64,000 nucleotides of DNA, taken from contig QHXQ01000043.1 in NCBI GenBank assembly GCA_003223935.1, positions 1-64,000 of the forward strand, in the 5' to 3' direction. Both the position numbers and the translations under genes were made by a program. The DNA comes from Acidobacteriota bacterium (GTDB lineage: Bacteria; Acidobacteriota; Blastocatellia; Pyrinomonadales; Pyrinomonadaceae). The notes beneath the pieces were generated by a model. The model searched no databases, was not told the origin of the DNA, and was given only the letters and a program-made list of their open reading frames with translations. Positions 41,932 to 51,166 of the stretch are shown piece by piece; positions within the stretch are counted from its first letter, which is position 1; every line of letters starts with the position of its first letter.

Positions 41932-44907
41932 TTATCGTTCGTCTATGTGAGACAATCTCGGCACATAGCACACGCAGCCGATGAGCAGGAGCAGCGCGAA
42001 CGCCGAGACGATCACGCCGTAGTAAAAACTCTTGGGGCGGAACTCGAAGCGCACGACGTGCGAGCCGGCGGGCACAGAGAGACCGCGCAGCGCATAATCT
42101 GTTTGATAGAGATGCGCGGGCGTGTCGTCCACAGTCGCGCGCCAGCCGGGATAGAACACGTCGCTGGTGACGAGGAACGCGGGCGCGTCTGTCGTGACGC
42201 GCACCTCCAACTCGCGCGCAGTCAGTCGCGCGATCTGCGCGGTCGCAGCTTGATCAAGCCGCTCTGCTTTGAAGTTGAACCGTTCTTCGACGAGCGCAAG
42301 ACGGGCCGGATCGAACGCGCGGCCATCGGGCAGACGCGAAGAGCGCACGGCCGCGAATGCTTCGTCCGCCGACACGCCCAAGACTTCCGGCACGAGCCAC
42401 GCGCGCGGGCGGGCGCGCAGATTTTCAAAGACTAGCCCAGCGCCGATGTCCTCCGCTTTGACCTCCGCGCCATAACCGCTATTCGCAGCATTGATCTCGC
42501 CGACGCGCCGCCAGCGCGTCGCGTCGTTGAGCGAGCCGGCAGTGGGCTTGAGCGGCGTTGATGTGCGCGTCGCTTCGTCGAGCAGAGTGATCTTCTTGAG
42601 CGCGAGCGTGCCGGCGGGCGCGGTCCAGCGCAACTCGATCCGTTTGATCTCACTCAGTCCGCCGACGGGCAACAACGCGACGTAATCATGCCCCGCGCAG
42701 CGCACATCGCCGCGCGCAACCGGATAACTGCGAAACACAGGCGCGCGCCCCTGCCGCAGCGTCGGGCGCACGTCCTGACAATCGTAAGCCCACTCGCTGC
42801 TCTCGTGTCCGGCGGCGAGCTTGAGATCGAGCTTGTGTCCGTCAACATCTGTGAGCGTGAGCGTGGCGAAGGCTTGCGCGTCGGCGAGCGGCACGGAGCA
42901 AGCGAGCGCGCTGACCAGACCGATCTGTGTGGCGCGTTGCGGCGTCGGCAGATCGAGTTTGAAGTCAGCCGGATTATTCGGATCGCAACCCGCGCCGAGT
43001 TGCGCGTTGAAATCGCTCGCAGCCCAACGCATGCCGCGCTCGTCCACAGTCGCAGGCGGCTCGATCTCGTCCGGCGGCACGATGAGATAACGCGCGGCCA
43101 TGAGATCGAGACTACGATTCGCCGGATCGCGCCAAGACTCATCGAGGCTGCCATGCGGCGGCATCGTCAACAGACGGCTCACGCGCGTGAGGATGAACGG
43201 GCCGTAGCCGCTCGCGCTCTCGATGTCCCAAAGCTTCGACAGATCGGGCGGCAACTCGCCGACGCGCCCTGTGCCGCCGCGCACGGGCAAGATGCGTTGC
43301 TTCGTCGCGGCAACTTCAGCGCGATAGTTCTGCGCAACAGCAGGCGCGCGCAAGTAAGCCTTGTACGGTGCGCGATAGTGCCACTCGTAGAACCAACCGA
43401 AGCTGGCGAGATCAAAGACGAGCAGGCAGATGAGCAGAGCACTGCGCGCGTTCGAGTGCGGCCGGTTGTGCCAGTAGCGGAGCACCACGCACGCGACTAA
43501 GAAGAGCAGGAGCGGCACGCCGACCGCAGGGTTGCGCCAAGGCTTGAGCGTAACGGCGTGCCCCAGACGCTGGACGGCGAGTTCGTTGATCTTCGCGGCG
43601 CACAAGATTAAAGAGAGCAAGCATGCGCCGAGCGCAAGGTCTGCGCCGATGATTGTGCGCTTCAACGTGTCGAGCGACAGGCGGCCGCGTTGGACGGCCG
43701 CTGTACCGAGACCTGCGAGCACGCTGATGGCGAATGTCAGTTCGATGAAGTGGCGCACGGGCGCGCGGAATTTATTGATGACGGGCAAGAGGTATGTGAG
43801 CCGCGCGAGCGGTGTGGCTGCGCCGAACGTCAAGAGGAACGCGACGACAGAGACGCCGAGCCAGAACCGCGCGCGTGTGTCGCGCCGATGTGTGATGAAG
43901 CCGACGGCAGCGAGCAGGAGCGGGAGCAGGCCAGCGTAGCCGCTCAACTCGCCCGCGCCCCAACCGTCTGCGCTCGAAGGCCACGCGCCGAAGTAATTGG
44001 TCGCGTAGAACGCATCGGGCGCGCCGCCATAAAGAAATGGAAAGATAACGACGGGCGCTTGTCTGAGCGGCAGCGCGTAAGCGTTGAACTCTGTAAAGTC
44101 GAGCGCGGCCCGCCAACTCAAGTTCGCCAGTTCCGCCGTCGGCCAGAGTTGCAGCGCGGCGAGTCCCGTGCCGAGCACAATGACGAGCGCGCACAGCCCG
44201 TAGTAACGCCAACGGCCAAACGGCGCGCGCCAGCCTGTGACGACGACGAAGGCAGCGGCGAGCGCGAGCGTGTAAACGAAAATCTGTGGATGACCGGCGA
44301 GCGCGGCGCAGGCGATGGCGACGACAGCGACGACGAACCAGAGGCGGCTGAGCTTTGAGCGTTGCAGCATCATCAGCGACCAGATGACGAGCGGCAGCCA
44401 CGCGGCCGTGTGAATCATGGCCGCGTGCCCGACATGCGCGATCATGAAAGCGCAGAGACCATAGATGCAGCCGCTCATGCTCGCAGCCATGCGCGAGCGC
44501 GTGAGCGTGAAGACATAGCCGTAAGTGAACGAGCTTGCGAGCACGTAAGCCGCGAGCACAAACGGTTGATAGCCCGCCGCGCCGAAGAGCGAGAAAAAGA
44601 GCGCGGGCGGATACCACAACATCAACTGCGCATCGCCGACCGCCGGAAAGCCGCCCCAGATGGTCGTGTCCCACAGCACATGCGGCGCAACGAAGTTTGG
44701 TAAGAAGTAGATGATGCCGTCGCCGGGTGCGAGCAAGCGATTAGAAAAGATGACGGGCGCGAAGAAGAGTATGTAGAGCAGCGCGAAGCTGGTGAGCACG
44801 ACGAGCGCGTGCTTGAACGAAGAACGTGCGGGCAGGTGCGCGGCTAGGCGCGGCGACGCGGAGCTTGCTTCGTGTTCGTCCGGCACGCGCGTCTGTGGCT
44901 CGGTCAT
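41932..44907 (-). CDS. YfhO-family membrane protein (copy 4, divergent type)
   Basis: A 991-residue YfhO protein on the opposite strand. It keeps the order of parts but is more distant: GDGIIYFLPNFVAPH in the first loop, IWGGFPAVGDAQLMLWYPP, AGHPQIFVYTLALAA, and at the C-terminus VTSDVFYPGWRATVDD with LRGLSVPAGSHVVRFEF. This form is closer to the general YfhO family than copies 1-3. It starts 28 bp after the methyltransferase stop on the same strand, so the pair is likely one transcript. It converges with copy 3, leaving nine bases and no terminator between them. Confidence 0.82.
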   Translation of the reverse strand: MTEPQTRVPDEHEASSASPRLAAHLPARSSFKHALVVLTSFALLYILFFAPVIFSNRLLAPGDGIIYFLPNFVAPHVLWDTTIWGGFPAVGDAQLMLWYPPALFFSLFGAAGYQPFVLAAYVLASSFTYGYVFTLTRSRMAASMSGCIYGLCAFMIAHVGHAAMIHTAAWLPLVIWSLMMLQRSKLSRLWFVVAVVAIACAALAGHPQIFVYTLALAAAFVVVTGWRAPFGRWRYYGLCALVIVLGTGLAALQLWPTAELANLSWRAALDFTEFNAYALPLRQAPVVIFPFLYGGAPDAFYATNYFGAWPSSADGWGAGELSGYAGLLPLLLAAVGFITHRRDTRARFWLGVSVVAFLLTFGAATPLARLTYLLPVINKFRAPVRHFIELTFAISVLAGLGTAAVQRGRLSLDTLKRTIIGADLALGACLLSLILCAAKINELAVQRLGHAVTLKPWRNPAVGVPLLLFLVACVVLRYWHNRPHSNARSALLICLLVFDLASFGWFYEWHYRAPYKAYLRAPAVAQNYRAEVAATKQRILPVRGGTGRVGELPPDLSKLWDIESASGYGPFILTRVSRLLTMPPHGSLDESWRDPANRSLDLMAARYLIVPPDEIEPPATVDERGMRWAASDFNAQLGAGCDPNNPADFKLDLPTPQRATQIGLVSALACSVPLADAQAFATLTLTDVDGHKLDLKLAAGHESSEWAYDCQDVRPTLRQGRAPVFRSYPVARGDVRCAGHDYVALLPVGGLSEIKRIELRWTAPAGTLALKKITLLDEATRTSTPLKPTAGSLNDATRWRRVGEINAANSGYGAEVKAEDIGAGLVFENLRARPRAWLVPEVLGVSADEAFAAVRSSRLPDGRAFDPARLALVEERFNFKAERLDQAATAQIARLTARELEVRVTTDAPAFLVTSDVFYPGWRATVDDTPAHLYQTDYALRGLSVPAGSHVVRFEFRPKSFYYGVIVSAFALLLLIGCVCYVPRLSHIDER

Positions 44908-44935
44908 CTGGTTGACTGTTCTTCTCGCGCGCCGT

Positions 44936-45787
44936 TTAACGACGGCGCGCGATGACGTACATGATGTCGTAGAGGTTGAGGTAGAAGCCGAACTTCGTCA
45001 AGCCCGTGCGTTCAAGTTGGCGGAAGAAGCCCGGGCGCTGCCAGCGCAAGACGAAGATGTTGTAAGCGACGTTGCCGAGACTGCGATAGAAGCCGCAGTA
45101 GCGGTTGTAAATCACCTCGAAGCCGTAACGCTCAAGCAAACGCGCGAGCGTCTCAGGCGCAAAGTAGTGCAGATGCGTGGGCGGATGGATCATGCGCCAT
45201 TGCTTCCCACGCAAACGCGCGTTGAGGCTCGCAACGTCGCCGGTCGTGATCGTAAGGAGCGCACCGCGTTCGGTGTGCGCCGCGATCTTTTCGAGATAGA
45301 GATGCGGCGCGCGCAGGTGCTCGATGGTGTCCCACAGGCACACGACGTCGAACTTCTGTGCGCCGTAGTCGTGCGCGAGGAAATCGGCCTGTACGACGTT
45401 CAAGTTGAACCGTGCGCGCGCGTGCGCGACGCCCGCGTCGGTGATGTCTATGCCTTCGACGGACGCGAACTCTTGGCGCACCTCGTCGAGAAAAAAACCG
45501 TAGGCGCTGCCGATCTCAAGCAGGTGTCTGTGGCGTGCGGGGGCGATGAATTTTTTTAGCTCGCGGAAGCGCAGGCGAAAATTTTTGCGAAAGAAGCGCT
45601 CGTCCGCCGCGTAGTCGCTGAACTCCGCGCCGGTGAAGAACTGTTCGTTGTAGAGCGCGAACAACTCTTCATCTGTCAAACGCATGTCGGCCGAGACGTA
45701 GCCGCACGTCGGGCAGCGCACGATGCCGCGATAGAGCGGCGCGGGCGCGGCCTTTGTGCCGCAGACGATGCACTGTGTCTCGTCCAT
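44936..45787 (-). CDS. Class I SAM methyltransferase with N-terminal zinc ribbon
   Basis: A 283-residue protein. Residues 1-35 hold a CxxC pair (CIVCGTK) and a second one (RCPTCGY), a zinc ribbon common in sugar methyltransferases of glycan loci. The Rossmann core has motif I LLEIGSAYGFFLDEV, the acidic end of strand 2 (VEGIDITDAG) and VVCLWDTIEHL. A C-terminal helical region follows. It probably methylates a sugar or the end of a polymer. The ATG at 45787 has AAAGAG nine bases upstream. It is co-directional with YfhO copy 4 and could provide the terminal cap recognised by Wzt (inference). Confidence 0.85.
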   Translation of the reverse strand: MDETQCIVCGTKAAPAPLYRGIVRCPTCGYVSADMRLTDEELFALYNEQFFTGAEFSDYAADERFFRKNFRLRFRELKKFIAPARHRHLLEIGSAYGFFLDEVRQEFASVEGIDITDAGVAHARARFNLNVVQADFLAHDYGAQKFDVVCLWDTIEHLRAPHLYLEKIAAHTERGALLTITTGDVASLNARLRGKQWRMIHPPTHLHYFAPETLARLLERYGFEVIYNRYCGFYRSLGNVAYNIFVLRWQRPGFFRQLERTGLTKFGFYLNLYDIMYVIARRR

Positions 45788-45936
45788 CAAACTCTTTTAA
45801 ACGATCCGATATGACTGTAGAGAAGAAATGTTCTCTTAATTTTTGTCATATAAATATGTAGCGCGCAATTTACTGAAATAAGAGCCGCTATGCTTTCGCC
45901 TGTGCGCTTAGTGCTCAATGAAAGGAGAGTAAACTT

Positions 45937-46692
45937 ATGCCCCATATCGTCAAGAGCGGGGAGACCATAAACGGGATCGCGCAAGCCCTCGGAATAACTC
46001 CCCAGCAACTGCTCGACGCCAATCCTATCTTCAAGTCGCACCCGGATGTCATACATCCGGGCGACGTGCTGGTTATCCCCGGTGAAGAAACGGCAGGGCC
46101 GCCGCCCGCGCCGTCTGCGCCCACGACCTTCACCAGCCGGCTCGCCGCCATCGCGCGCGACTTGCACACCAGATTTCACACCATAATCGAATCCGACCCG
46201 CGGCTGTGCGGTGAGATCAAACAGTGGACGGAAGACATCGGCGCAGATTTCGTCAGTTGTACGCGGGAGCCTTGGTCGGCCGTCTTCGTGTCGTGGTGCG
46301 TCAAACGGGCCGGGGCGACCGCCGACGAGTTCAAGTTCTCAAAGTCACACTCAGTCTTTGTGCATAAGGCGATACAGAACGCTGATAGCGGGACGGGTGT
46401 CTTCCGCGGGCGCGAGATTACCGCGCACGCGCCCAAGGTCGGCGACATCATCCAGAATAACCGCAACGGTGCGACCATCACGTTCGACTTCGCCCGGCAT
46501 CACGAATTTTACACGTCCCACTCGGTCATCGTCGTCGAGATCGCGCACGGCCCAGATGGCCCTATCGCGCGCTGCATCGGCGGCAACGAGGGCGACTCGG
46601 TGCGCGAGAGCCAAGTGCCCCTCACGCCGCATGGCTTCATACGGCAGCGCGGGCACAACCCCTTCATCTGCGTCATCGAGACGCTGAAATGA
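45937..46692 (+). CDS. LysM and DUF2272 protein
   Basis: A 251-residue protein without a signal peptide. A LysM peptidoglycan-binding module occupies residues 3-48 (HIVKSGETINGIAQALGITP, NPIFKSHPDVIHPGDVLVIP). A Pro/Ala linker then leads to a DUF2272-like domain (REPWSAVFVSWCVKRAG with a possible catalytic Cys, HSVIVVEI with a His), which belongs with NlpC/P60-like folds. It could cut cell-wall peptides, or load onto a phage-tail or contractile device, since no export signal is seen. The leader is distinctly AT-rich and a strong GAAAGGAGAG precedes the ATG. It interrupts the glycan locus in the opposite direction, which hints at later insertion. Confidence 0.75.
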   Translation: MPHIVKSGETINGIAQALGITPQQLLDANPIFKSHPDVIHPGDVLVIPGEETAGPPPAPSAPTTFTSRLAAIARDLHTRFHTIIESDPRLCGEIKQWTEDIGADFVSCTREPWSAVFVSWCVKRAGATADEFKFSKSHSVFVHKAIQNADSGTGVFRGREITAHAPKVGDIIQNNRNGATITFDFARHHEFYTSHSVIVVEIAHGPDGPIARCIGGNEGDSVRESQVPLTPHGFIRQRGHNPFICVIETLK

Positions 46693-46735
46693 AGTCCGGC
46701 AGTAAGGTGCCGCAGCCCCACGACTCAGTCCGGCC

Positions 46736-46786
46736 GGGGCAGCCGAATATGCGGAGTAACGATCCACATTTCACTTCGGCTGCCCC
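46736..46786 (+). terminator. Hairpin after the LysM gene
   Basis: GGGGCAGCCGAA (46736-46747) pairs exactly with TTCGGCTGCCCC (46775-46786) around a 27-base loop. No T-run follows. It may still end transcription or protect the mRNA end. Confidence 0.45.
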
Positions 46787-46902
46787 GCCAACCATGCGTC
46801 AGCCCTGCCTCTCACAGTTCCACGCTTGGCGCTGGGCCATCGGGCAGTGAAACTCGCGGCTGTGCTCGCCGGCCTCGCTTACGCTTACGGTCGAGTGATG
46901 AG

Positions 46903-47922
46903 TTAGAAAAGTTCTTCGTCCTTGATGAAGCGCGGGCGCGCCTTCACCTCTTTGTAAATCTTGCCGATGTATTCGCCGACCAAACCTAAGAACATGATCT
47001 GCACGCCGCCAAGAAAATAGATCGGAATGACCGTGCCCGCCCAACCGGGCGGCGTGTGGCCCATGAACTTGTGATAGAGATAAAAGAGCGTCATCGCGCA
47101 ACTGAACAGAAAAATAAGCGCGCCCGTGAACGTGACCAGCCGGAGCGGCACGACACTAAACGACGTGATGCCGTCGAGCGCGAGCGAAGCGAGTTTGCGT
47201 AAAGAGTGTTTGGACTGGCCCAGTTCGCGCCGACGTGCGTCGAAGGGCACGACCTCTGAGCGATAGCCGATGTCCACGAAGATGCCGCGCAGGAAGAGAT
47301 TGTATTCGTGATACTCGGCGATGGCTGCCAGCGCCTTGCGCGAGACGAGCCGGAATTCCGAATGCTGTTTGATGATGCGCGCGCCCATCAGGTTCATCAG
47401 ATTGTAGAAGAACCACGAAGTCGCTTTCTTCAGCACGGAGTCTGCGCCGTGCCTGCGCCGCACGCCATAGACAATGTGCGCGCCCTGCCGGTACTTTGCC
47501 AGAAACGTCTCGATCACCTGCTCGTCCTGCTGCAAGTCCGCGTCAATCGAGACGACGCAATCGGAGCGATCTTTGACACCGAGTAGGCCCGCGAGCAGCG
47601 CGTTCTGCGTGCCGACGTTGCGTGCGAGTTTCACCCCCTTAACCGCTGGCTCTTGTTCGTGCAACGCCTCGACGATGGCCCAAGTCGCATCGCGGCTGCC
47701 GTCGTCCACGAAGTAGATAAAACTCGCCGGATCGATCTGCCCGTCTGCGCTCAAGCGGCGCAGCAACTCCAAGAGGCGTGCGGCTGTTTGTTCGACGACC
47801 AACTCTTCATCGAAACAGGGCACGACGAGGGCGAGCAACGGCCGCACACGCTCGCGCTCATCCGTCGTCGCTTGCACATGCGCGCCGATGCTCTTGCTTG
47901 TGCTCTGTGTCGTCAGACTCAA
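46903..47922 (-). CDS. GT2 glycosyltransferase, polyprenyl-phosphate sugar synthase type
   Basis: About 340 residues. The GT-A domain has VVPCFDEELVVEQT, FVDDGSRDATW and the donor motif SIDADLQQD. The C-terminal third holds two membrane helices (LVTFTGALIFLFSCAMTLFY and VIPIYFLGGVQIMFLGLVGE), as in GtrB/ArnC-like enzymes that load a sugar onto undecaprenyl phosphate. That product is the donor used by GT-C and YfhO proteins, which fits the neighbourhood. The start is uncertain: TTG at 47922 has GAAGAG seven bases upstream, while the frame extends to a TTG at 47970 inside the preceding gene. Confidence 0.85.
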   Translation of the reverse strand: MSLTTQSTSKSIGAHVQATTDERERVRPLLALVVPCFDEELVVEQTAARLLELLRRLSADGQIDPASFIYFVDDGSRDATWAIVEALHEQEPAVKGVKLARNVGTQNALLAGLLGVKDRSDCVVSIDADLQQDEQVIETFLAKYRQGAHIVYGVRRRHGADSVLKKATSWFFYNLMNLMGARIIKQHSEFRLVSRKALAAIAEYHEYNLFLRGIFVDIGYRSEVVPFDARRRELGQSKHSLRKLASLALDGITSFSVVPLRLVTFTGALIFLFSCAMTLFYLYHKFMGHTPPGWAGTVIPIYFLGGVQIMFLGLVGEYIGKIYKEVKARPRFIKDEELF

Positions 47923-47944
47923 AACAATTCTCTTCGCTTCAGGT

Positions 47945-50284
47945 TTACGCGACCGGCTCAAGCGCCACAACCTTCGTCAGACGTTCGACAAGCCGCGCGA
48001 GAATAGGCTGCACGGCTGCGGACGTGAAATCAAGTCGGCGCGCGCGTTGCGCCGCAATGACAGCGCGACGCGCATCCTTCTCATGCGTTAGCTGATAGGC
48101 GCGCGCGGCGACTGACGACAACTCTTCGTCGGGCGCGAAGAGCATGCCGGCCGTGGCCAACGTTTCGGGGACGGCCGTTATGTTCAATGCCAGCACCGGC
48201 ACGTCGAACCACATCGCTTCGACGAGCGGTGCGCCGAAGCCTTCGTGCTCGCTTGCAGACCAGTATAGGTGCGCCGTGCGGTAGTATGCCAGCAGCCGTG
48301 CGTCCTCGATCAAGCCGGTCACTTCAACGTGCGCTTCGAGTCCGAGCCGCTTGATCGTTGCTCGCACGTGATTGAAGTACGGATCGAAGGCGCGCCCTTC
48401 GCCCGCGATGATGAGCCGCGCGTGCGGGTCATGTGCGCGATAGTGTGCGAACATTTCGACGAGCCGATCTTGCCGTTTGTTCGGCGCGGCGCGACCGACG
48501 AAGAGGATGTTGGTGCGTCCGTCCTGCAAGCGCGCCATCAACTCCGCATCGGGCGCGATGTTCCACTTATCCGGGTCAACGATGATCGGCAACACGCCCG
48601 GCTCACGGAAGCCACAGGCTGCAAGCTCCGCCGCGTTGAAAGCCGAATCGCCGACCGAGACGGGGAAGTGACACGCAAGCTTCGGCAAGTGCGCGCGGCC
48701 AGTCTCAAGCATCCACGCGAAGCCGGGACGGTAGGGCGCGTAGAACTCTGCGGGCGTGACGTTGTGATAGACGAGACACTTCGGCCCCGCGTGCGCGCTG
48801 GCGAAAGCGGTCAACTCAGAACCGATGGAGTGATGATAGAGCAGACCGTCTGTGGGCGCGGGCTGCGTCTCGTCGAACAACTGCGCTTCCGTTGCCAGAC
48901 GCGCCTCGCGGCGTTTGACGAAAATCTCCGACTCGTAACCGAAGCTTCGTAGGTGTTCACGAATGGCGCGCGCTTGATTCGAGATCGCGTCGCCAAAGAC
49001 GATGTCAGGCAGCAGTTGATGAATCGCGCGCGGCTCAGGCGCGTGCTTGACGTGCGCCTGAACGTTCGGTTGCACAGTCAAGCCGAGCAGCATCTCATAG
49101 CGCGCGATTGTCTTGTCCCAGTCGGCCTGCTCGGCGGCGTAAACACGCCCGCGTGCGCCGAGCGTGGCCAGTTCTTCATCGCTTGCGGCCTCGATGCGGG
49201 CGAACAGTTCCATCCACTCAGCTTCGTTGGCCGCGAGCCAACCGCCAGCGGCGCGCTCGACCGCGATGGCCGTCGCCAAGCAATCACGATGAGCAATGAC
49301 GGGCCGGCCCGCGCTCCAAGCTTCCATCAACGCGCGCGAAAAACTTTCATTGCGACTCGGCTGCGCGAGCGCGCGTGCGTGTGCGAGCAGCGCTGCTTTC
49401 GTCTCGTCGGCCACGAGACCGAGATCATGTACGCCGTCTGCGTTGAAAGATTCCGCGCCGGGGCCTGCGAGTACGAGTTGCAGACGGGATTCGGGCTGCG
49501 CCGCTTTGAACTGCGCGAAGGCGCGCGTGAGCAGGTCAACATTCTTCACACGGTCGCGCCGGCCCAGATAGAGCACGAAGCGCGTGTCGCGCACGCTTGC
49601 GGGCAGCGCACGCGCTGGTTGCTCCGGTTCGTAGGCCGCACGCTCGATGCCCTCGCCGACGACCGCGCTGCGCGAGTGGATGCTGGGGCCATAAAGTTGG
49701 AGCGCGAGTTCCAGTTCGCCCTCCGAGTTGAAGAGGAGCGCGCGCGCGCGGCGGAAAAGCTCTGCGGTCTCCGGTAAGTAAGCTGCCGCTTCGTCGTGCA
49801 AGCACGGTTGCAGCCACGCGCGGTTGGCGACAAGAGGCAAGCCCAACATCGCGGGCGCGAACATGTAAGGCAGAAAGATGAAGGCATGATAAGACGTGCG
49901 CTCGTTGCGCAGGTGCTCAAGCAGCGCGCCCGACTTGATGTTCTCGTGGATGAACGTGTGCGCTTCATCGGCAGAGAGAGGGCTGACGCCGGGACGCAAC
50001 ACAGTCGCATCGAGCGCGAGCAGTTTTGCGTTGACCTGATCGAAGGCGTGTGCGTCACGCGCGTCAACGGGGAAGCGCCGGAGCGTCAAGCCGTCTTCAT
50101 GGCTCGCGCCGGCCGGGTAATGATTAACTGACCAGTCGGCATGAAACGAGCGATTACAAGTCGTCAGCACTTCAACGTTGTGCCCGCGCGCGGCGAGGCG
50201 CGTGGCGATCTGGAAAGCTTGCTGCTCCGCGCCGCCGGTCAGTTCAGCACCGAACCAAGGGATGACGATGGCGACGGGCTTCAT
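47945..50284 (-). CDS. Double GT4 glycosyltransferase
   Basis: A 779-residue cytoplasmic protein with two GT-B glycosyltransferases in a row. Domain 1 (about 1-400) starts VIPWFGAELTGGAEQQAF and has YLGRRDRVKNVDLL and PSRNESFSRALMEAWSAG with the E(x7)E pair. Domain 2 (about 415-770) lacks that first motif but has FVGRAAPNKRQDRLVEMF and SEHEGFGAPLVEAMWFDVP. Such double enzymes (WbdA type) build the repeat of O-polysaccharides exported by Wzm-Wzt, each half making one linkage. The start overlaps the coiled-coil gene stop by four bases (ATGA). Confidence 0.87.
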   Translation of the reverse strand: MKPVAIVIPWFGAELTGGAEQQAFQIATRLAARGHNVEVLTTCNRSFHADWSVNHYPAGASHEDGLTLRRFPVDARDAHAFDQVNAKLLALDATVLRPGVSPLSADEAHTFIHENIKSGALLEHLRNERTSYHAFIFLPYMFAPAMLGLPLVANRAWLQPCLHDEAAAYLPETAELFRRARALLFNSEGELELALQLYGPSIHSRSAVVGEGIERAAYEPEQPARALPASVRDTRFVLYLGRRDRVKNVDLLTRAFAQFKAAQPESRLQLVLAGPGAESFNADGVHDLGLVADETKAALLAHARALAQPSRNESFSRALMEAWSAGRPVIAHRDCLATAIAVERAAGGWLAANEAEWMELFARIEAASDEELATLGARGRVYAAEQADWDKTIARYEMLLGLTVQPNVQAHVKHAPEPRAIHQLLPDIVFGDAISNQARAIREHLRSFGYESEIFVKRREARLATEAQLFDETQPAPTDGLLYHHSIGSELTAFASAHAGPKCLVYHNVTPAEFYAPYRPGFAWMLETGRAHLPKLACHFPVSVGDSAFNAAELAACGFREPGVLPIIVDPDKWNIAPDAELMARLQDGRTNILFVGRAAPNKRQDRLVEMFAHYRAHDPHARLIIAGEGRAFDPYFNHVRATIKRLGLEAHVEVTGLIEDARLLAYYRTAHLYWSASEHEGFGAPLVEAMWFDVPVLALNITAVPETLATAGMLFAPDEELSSVAARAYQLTHEKDARRAVIAAQRARRLDFTSAAVQPILARLVERLTKVVALEPVA

Positions 50285-51156
50285 GCCTGATCGTTTGCGC
50301 GCGCCGTTGCGCCTGCTCGGGCCGACTCGAAGAGCGTTTGCAAGCGCCGCACCTGCTCGATTAACTCTGCGTGCTGCTGTTCATGCGTCGCAGCTAGTTC
50401 GCGCAATTGTGCCCGCAACTCTTCGAGCGCCACCTTCTGCGTCTCGACGATCACATGCTGCTCTTGCACTATCAACTCTTGCTGTGCAGCGATGCCCGCA
50501 TCGTATCGCTGCTGCTGCTGTTGCTGCTCATGCTGCTGTGCGGTCAACACTTCGTTGAGTGTGGCAATGTCTGCTTGTAATTGCGCCTGCAACGTGAGCA
50601 GTGAATCAGAGAGCATCACCACGCTATCGAGCGCGTCGGCGAGCGTCGGCGCGAGCACGTCGTTGATGTGCTCGGCGATGCGTTGTTGCTGCCCCAGCGC
50701 GTAAGCTTCAAACTGCTGTTGGTGCTGCATCAGCACGGGCAGCCGCACAAGGCCGCGCAACAGCCGCCACACATAACCGATGACGGGCCAACGGCCGACA
50801 CGCCGCATCGTCGGCGACGGCAGACCAACGACGCGTGCCGTTGCTTGTCCGTCCGCGCCTGTCAACAGTCCTTCGATGATCTCGATCTTACTGCGCCGTC
50901 CGCCGCGCAAGTCTTCGAGCGTGCGCGCGCGTTCCGCGTCCGTCGGCGGGCGGCGCAGCAGCGCGACGTAAACCTGTTCGACGAACGCGCGGTCGTGATA
51001 ACGCAGCAGTTCGTCGAGTTGATAACTACTGGCCGGCGCGCGCGCCGCCGCCGGTTGCAATTCAAGCGGCGGAAGACTGGACGACGCTTCGACCGCCGCG
51101 CCCGTCTCGTGCGCGTCCGCTTCCCCTTCAGTCGCCGGCTTCTGCACTTCGATCAT
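50281..51156 (-). CDS. DUF4214-like domain plus long coiled coil; possible chain-length ruler
   Basis: About 291 residues. After an Ala/Pro-rich start, residues 45-97 form a DUF4214-like helical module (LDELLRYHDRAFVEQVYVAL, ARTLEDLRGGRRSKIEIIEG). A short amphipathic stretch follows (about 118-140, RWPVIGYVWRLLRGLVRLP), then a Gln/Glu/Leu-rich coiled coil to the end, including a run of seven Gln. No methyltransferase, kinase or transferase motif is present. It lies 10 bp after wzt and overlaps the double GT by four bases. The position matches that of coiled-coil length regulators (WbdD) in Wzm-Wzt O-antigen loci; the role is inferred, not shown. Confidence 0.65.
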   Translation of the reverse strand: MIEVQKPATEGEADAHETGAAVEASSSLPPLELQPAAARAPASSYQLDELLRYHDRAFVEQVYVALLRRPPTDAERARTLEDLRGGRRSKIEIIEGLLTGADGQATARVVGLPSPTMRRVGRWPVIGYVWRLLRGLVRLPVLMQHQQQFEAYALGQQQRIAEHINDVLAPTLADALDSVVMLSDSLLTLQAQLQADIATLNEVLTAQQHEQQQQQQRYDAGIAAQQELIVQEQHVIVETQKVALEELRAQLRELAATHEQQHAELIEQVRRLQTLFESARAGATARANDQA

Positions 51157-51166
51157 CAACTCTAAT

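Noticed and set aside
50470-50540. CAG/CTG-like triplet expansion
   Set aside because: It is the codon run for the poly-Gln part of the coiled coil, with mixed Gln codons, so not a pure repeat expansion.
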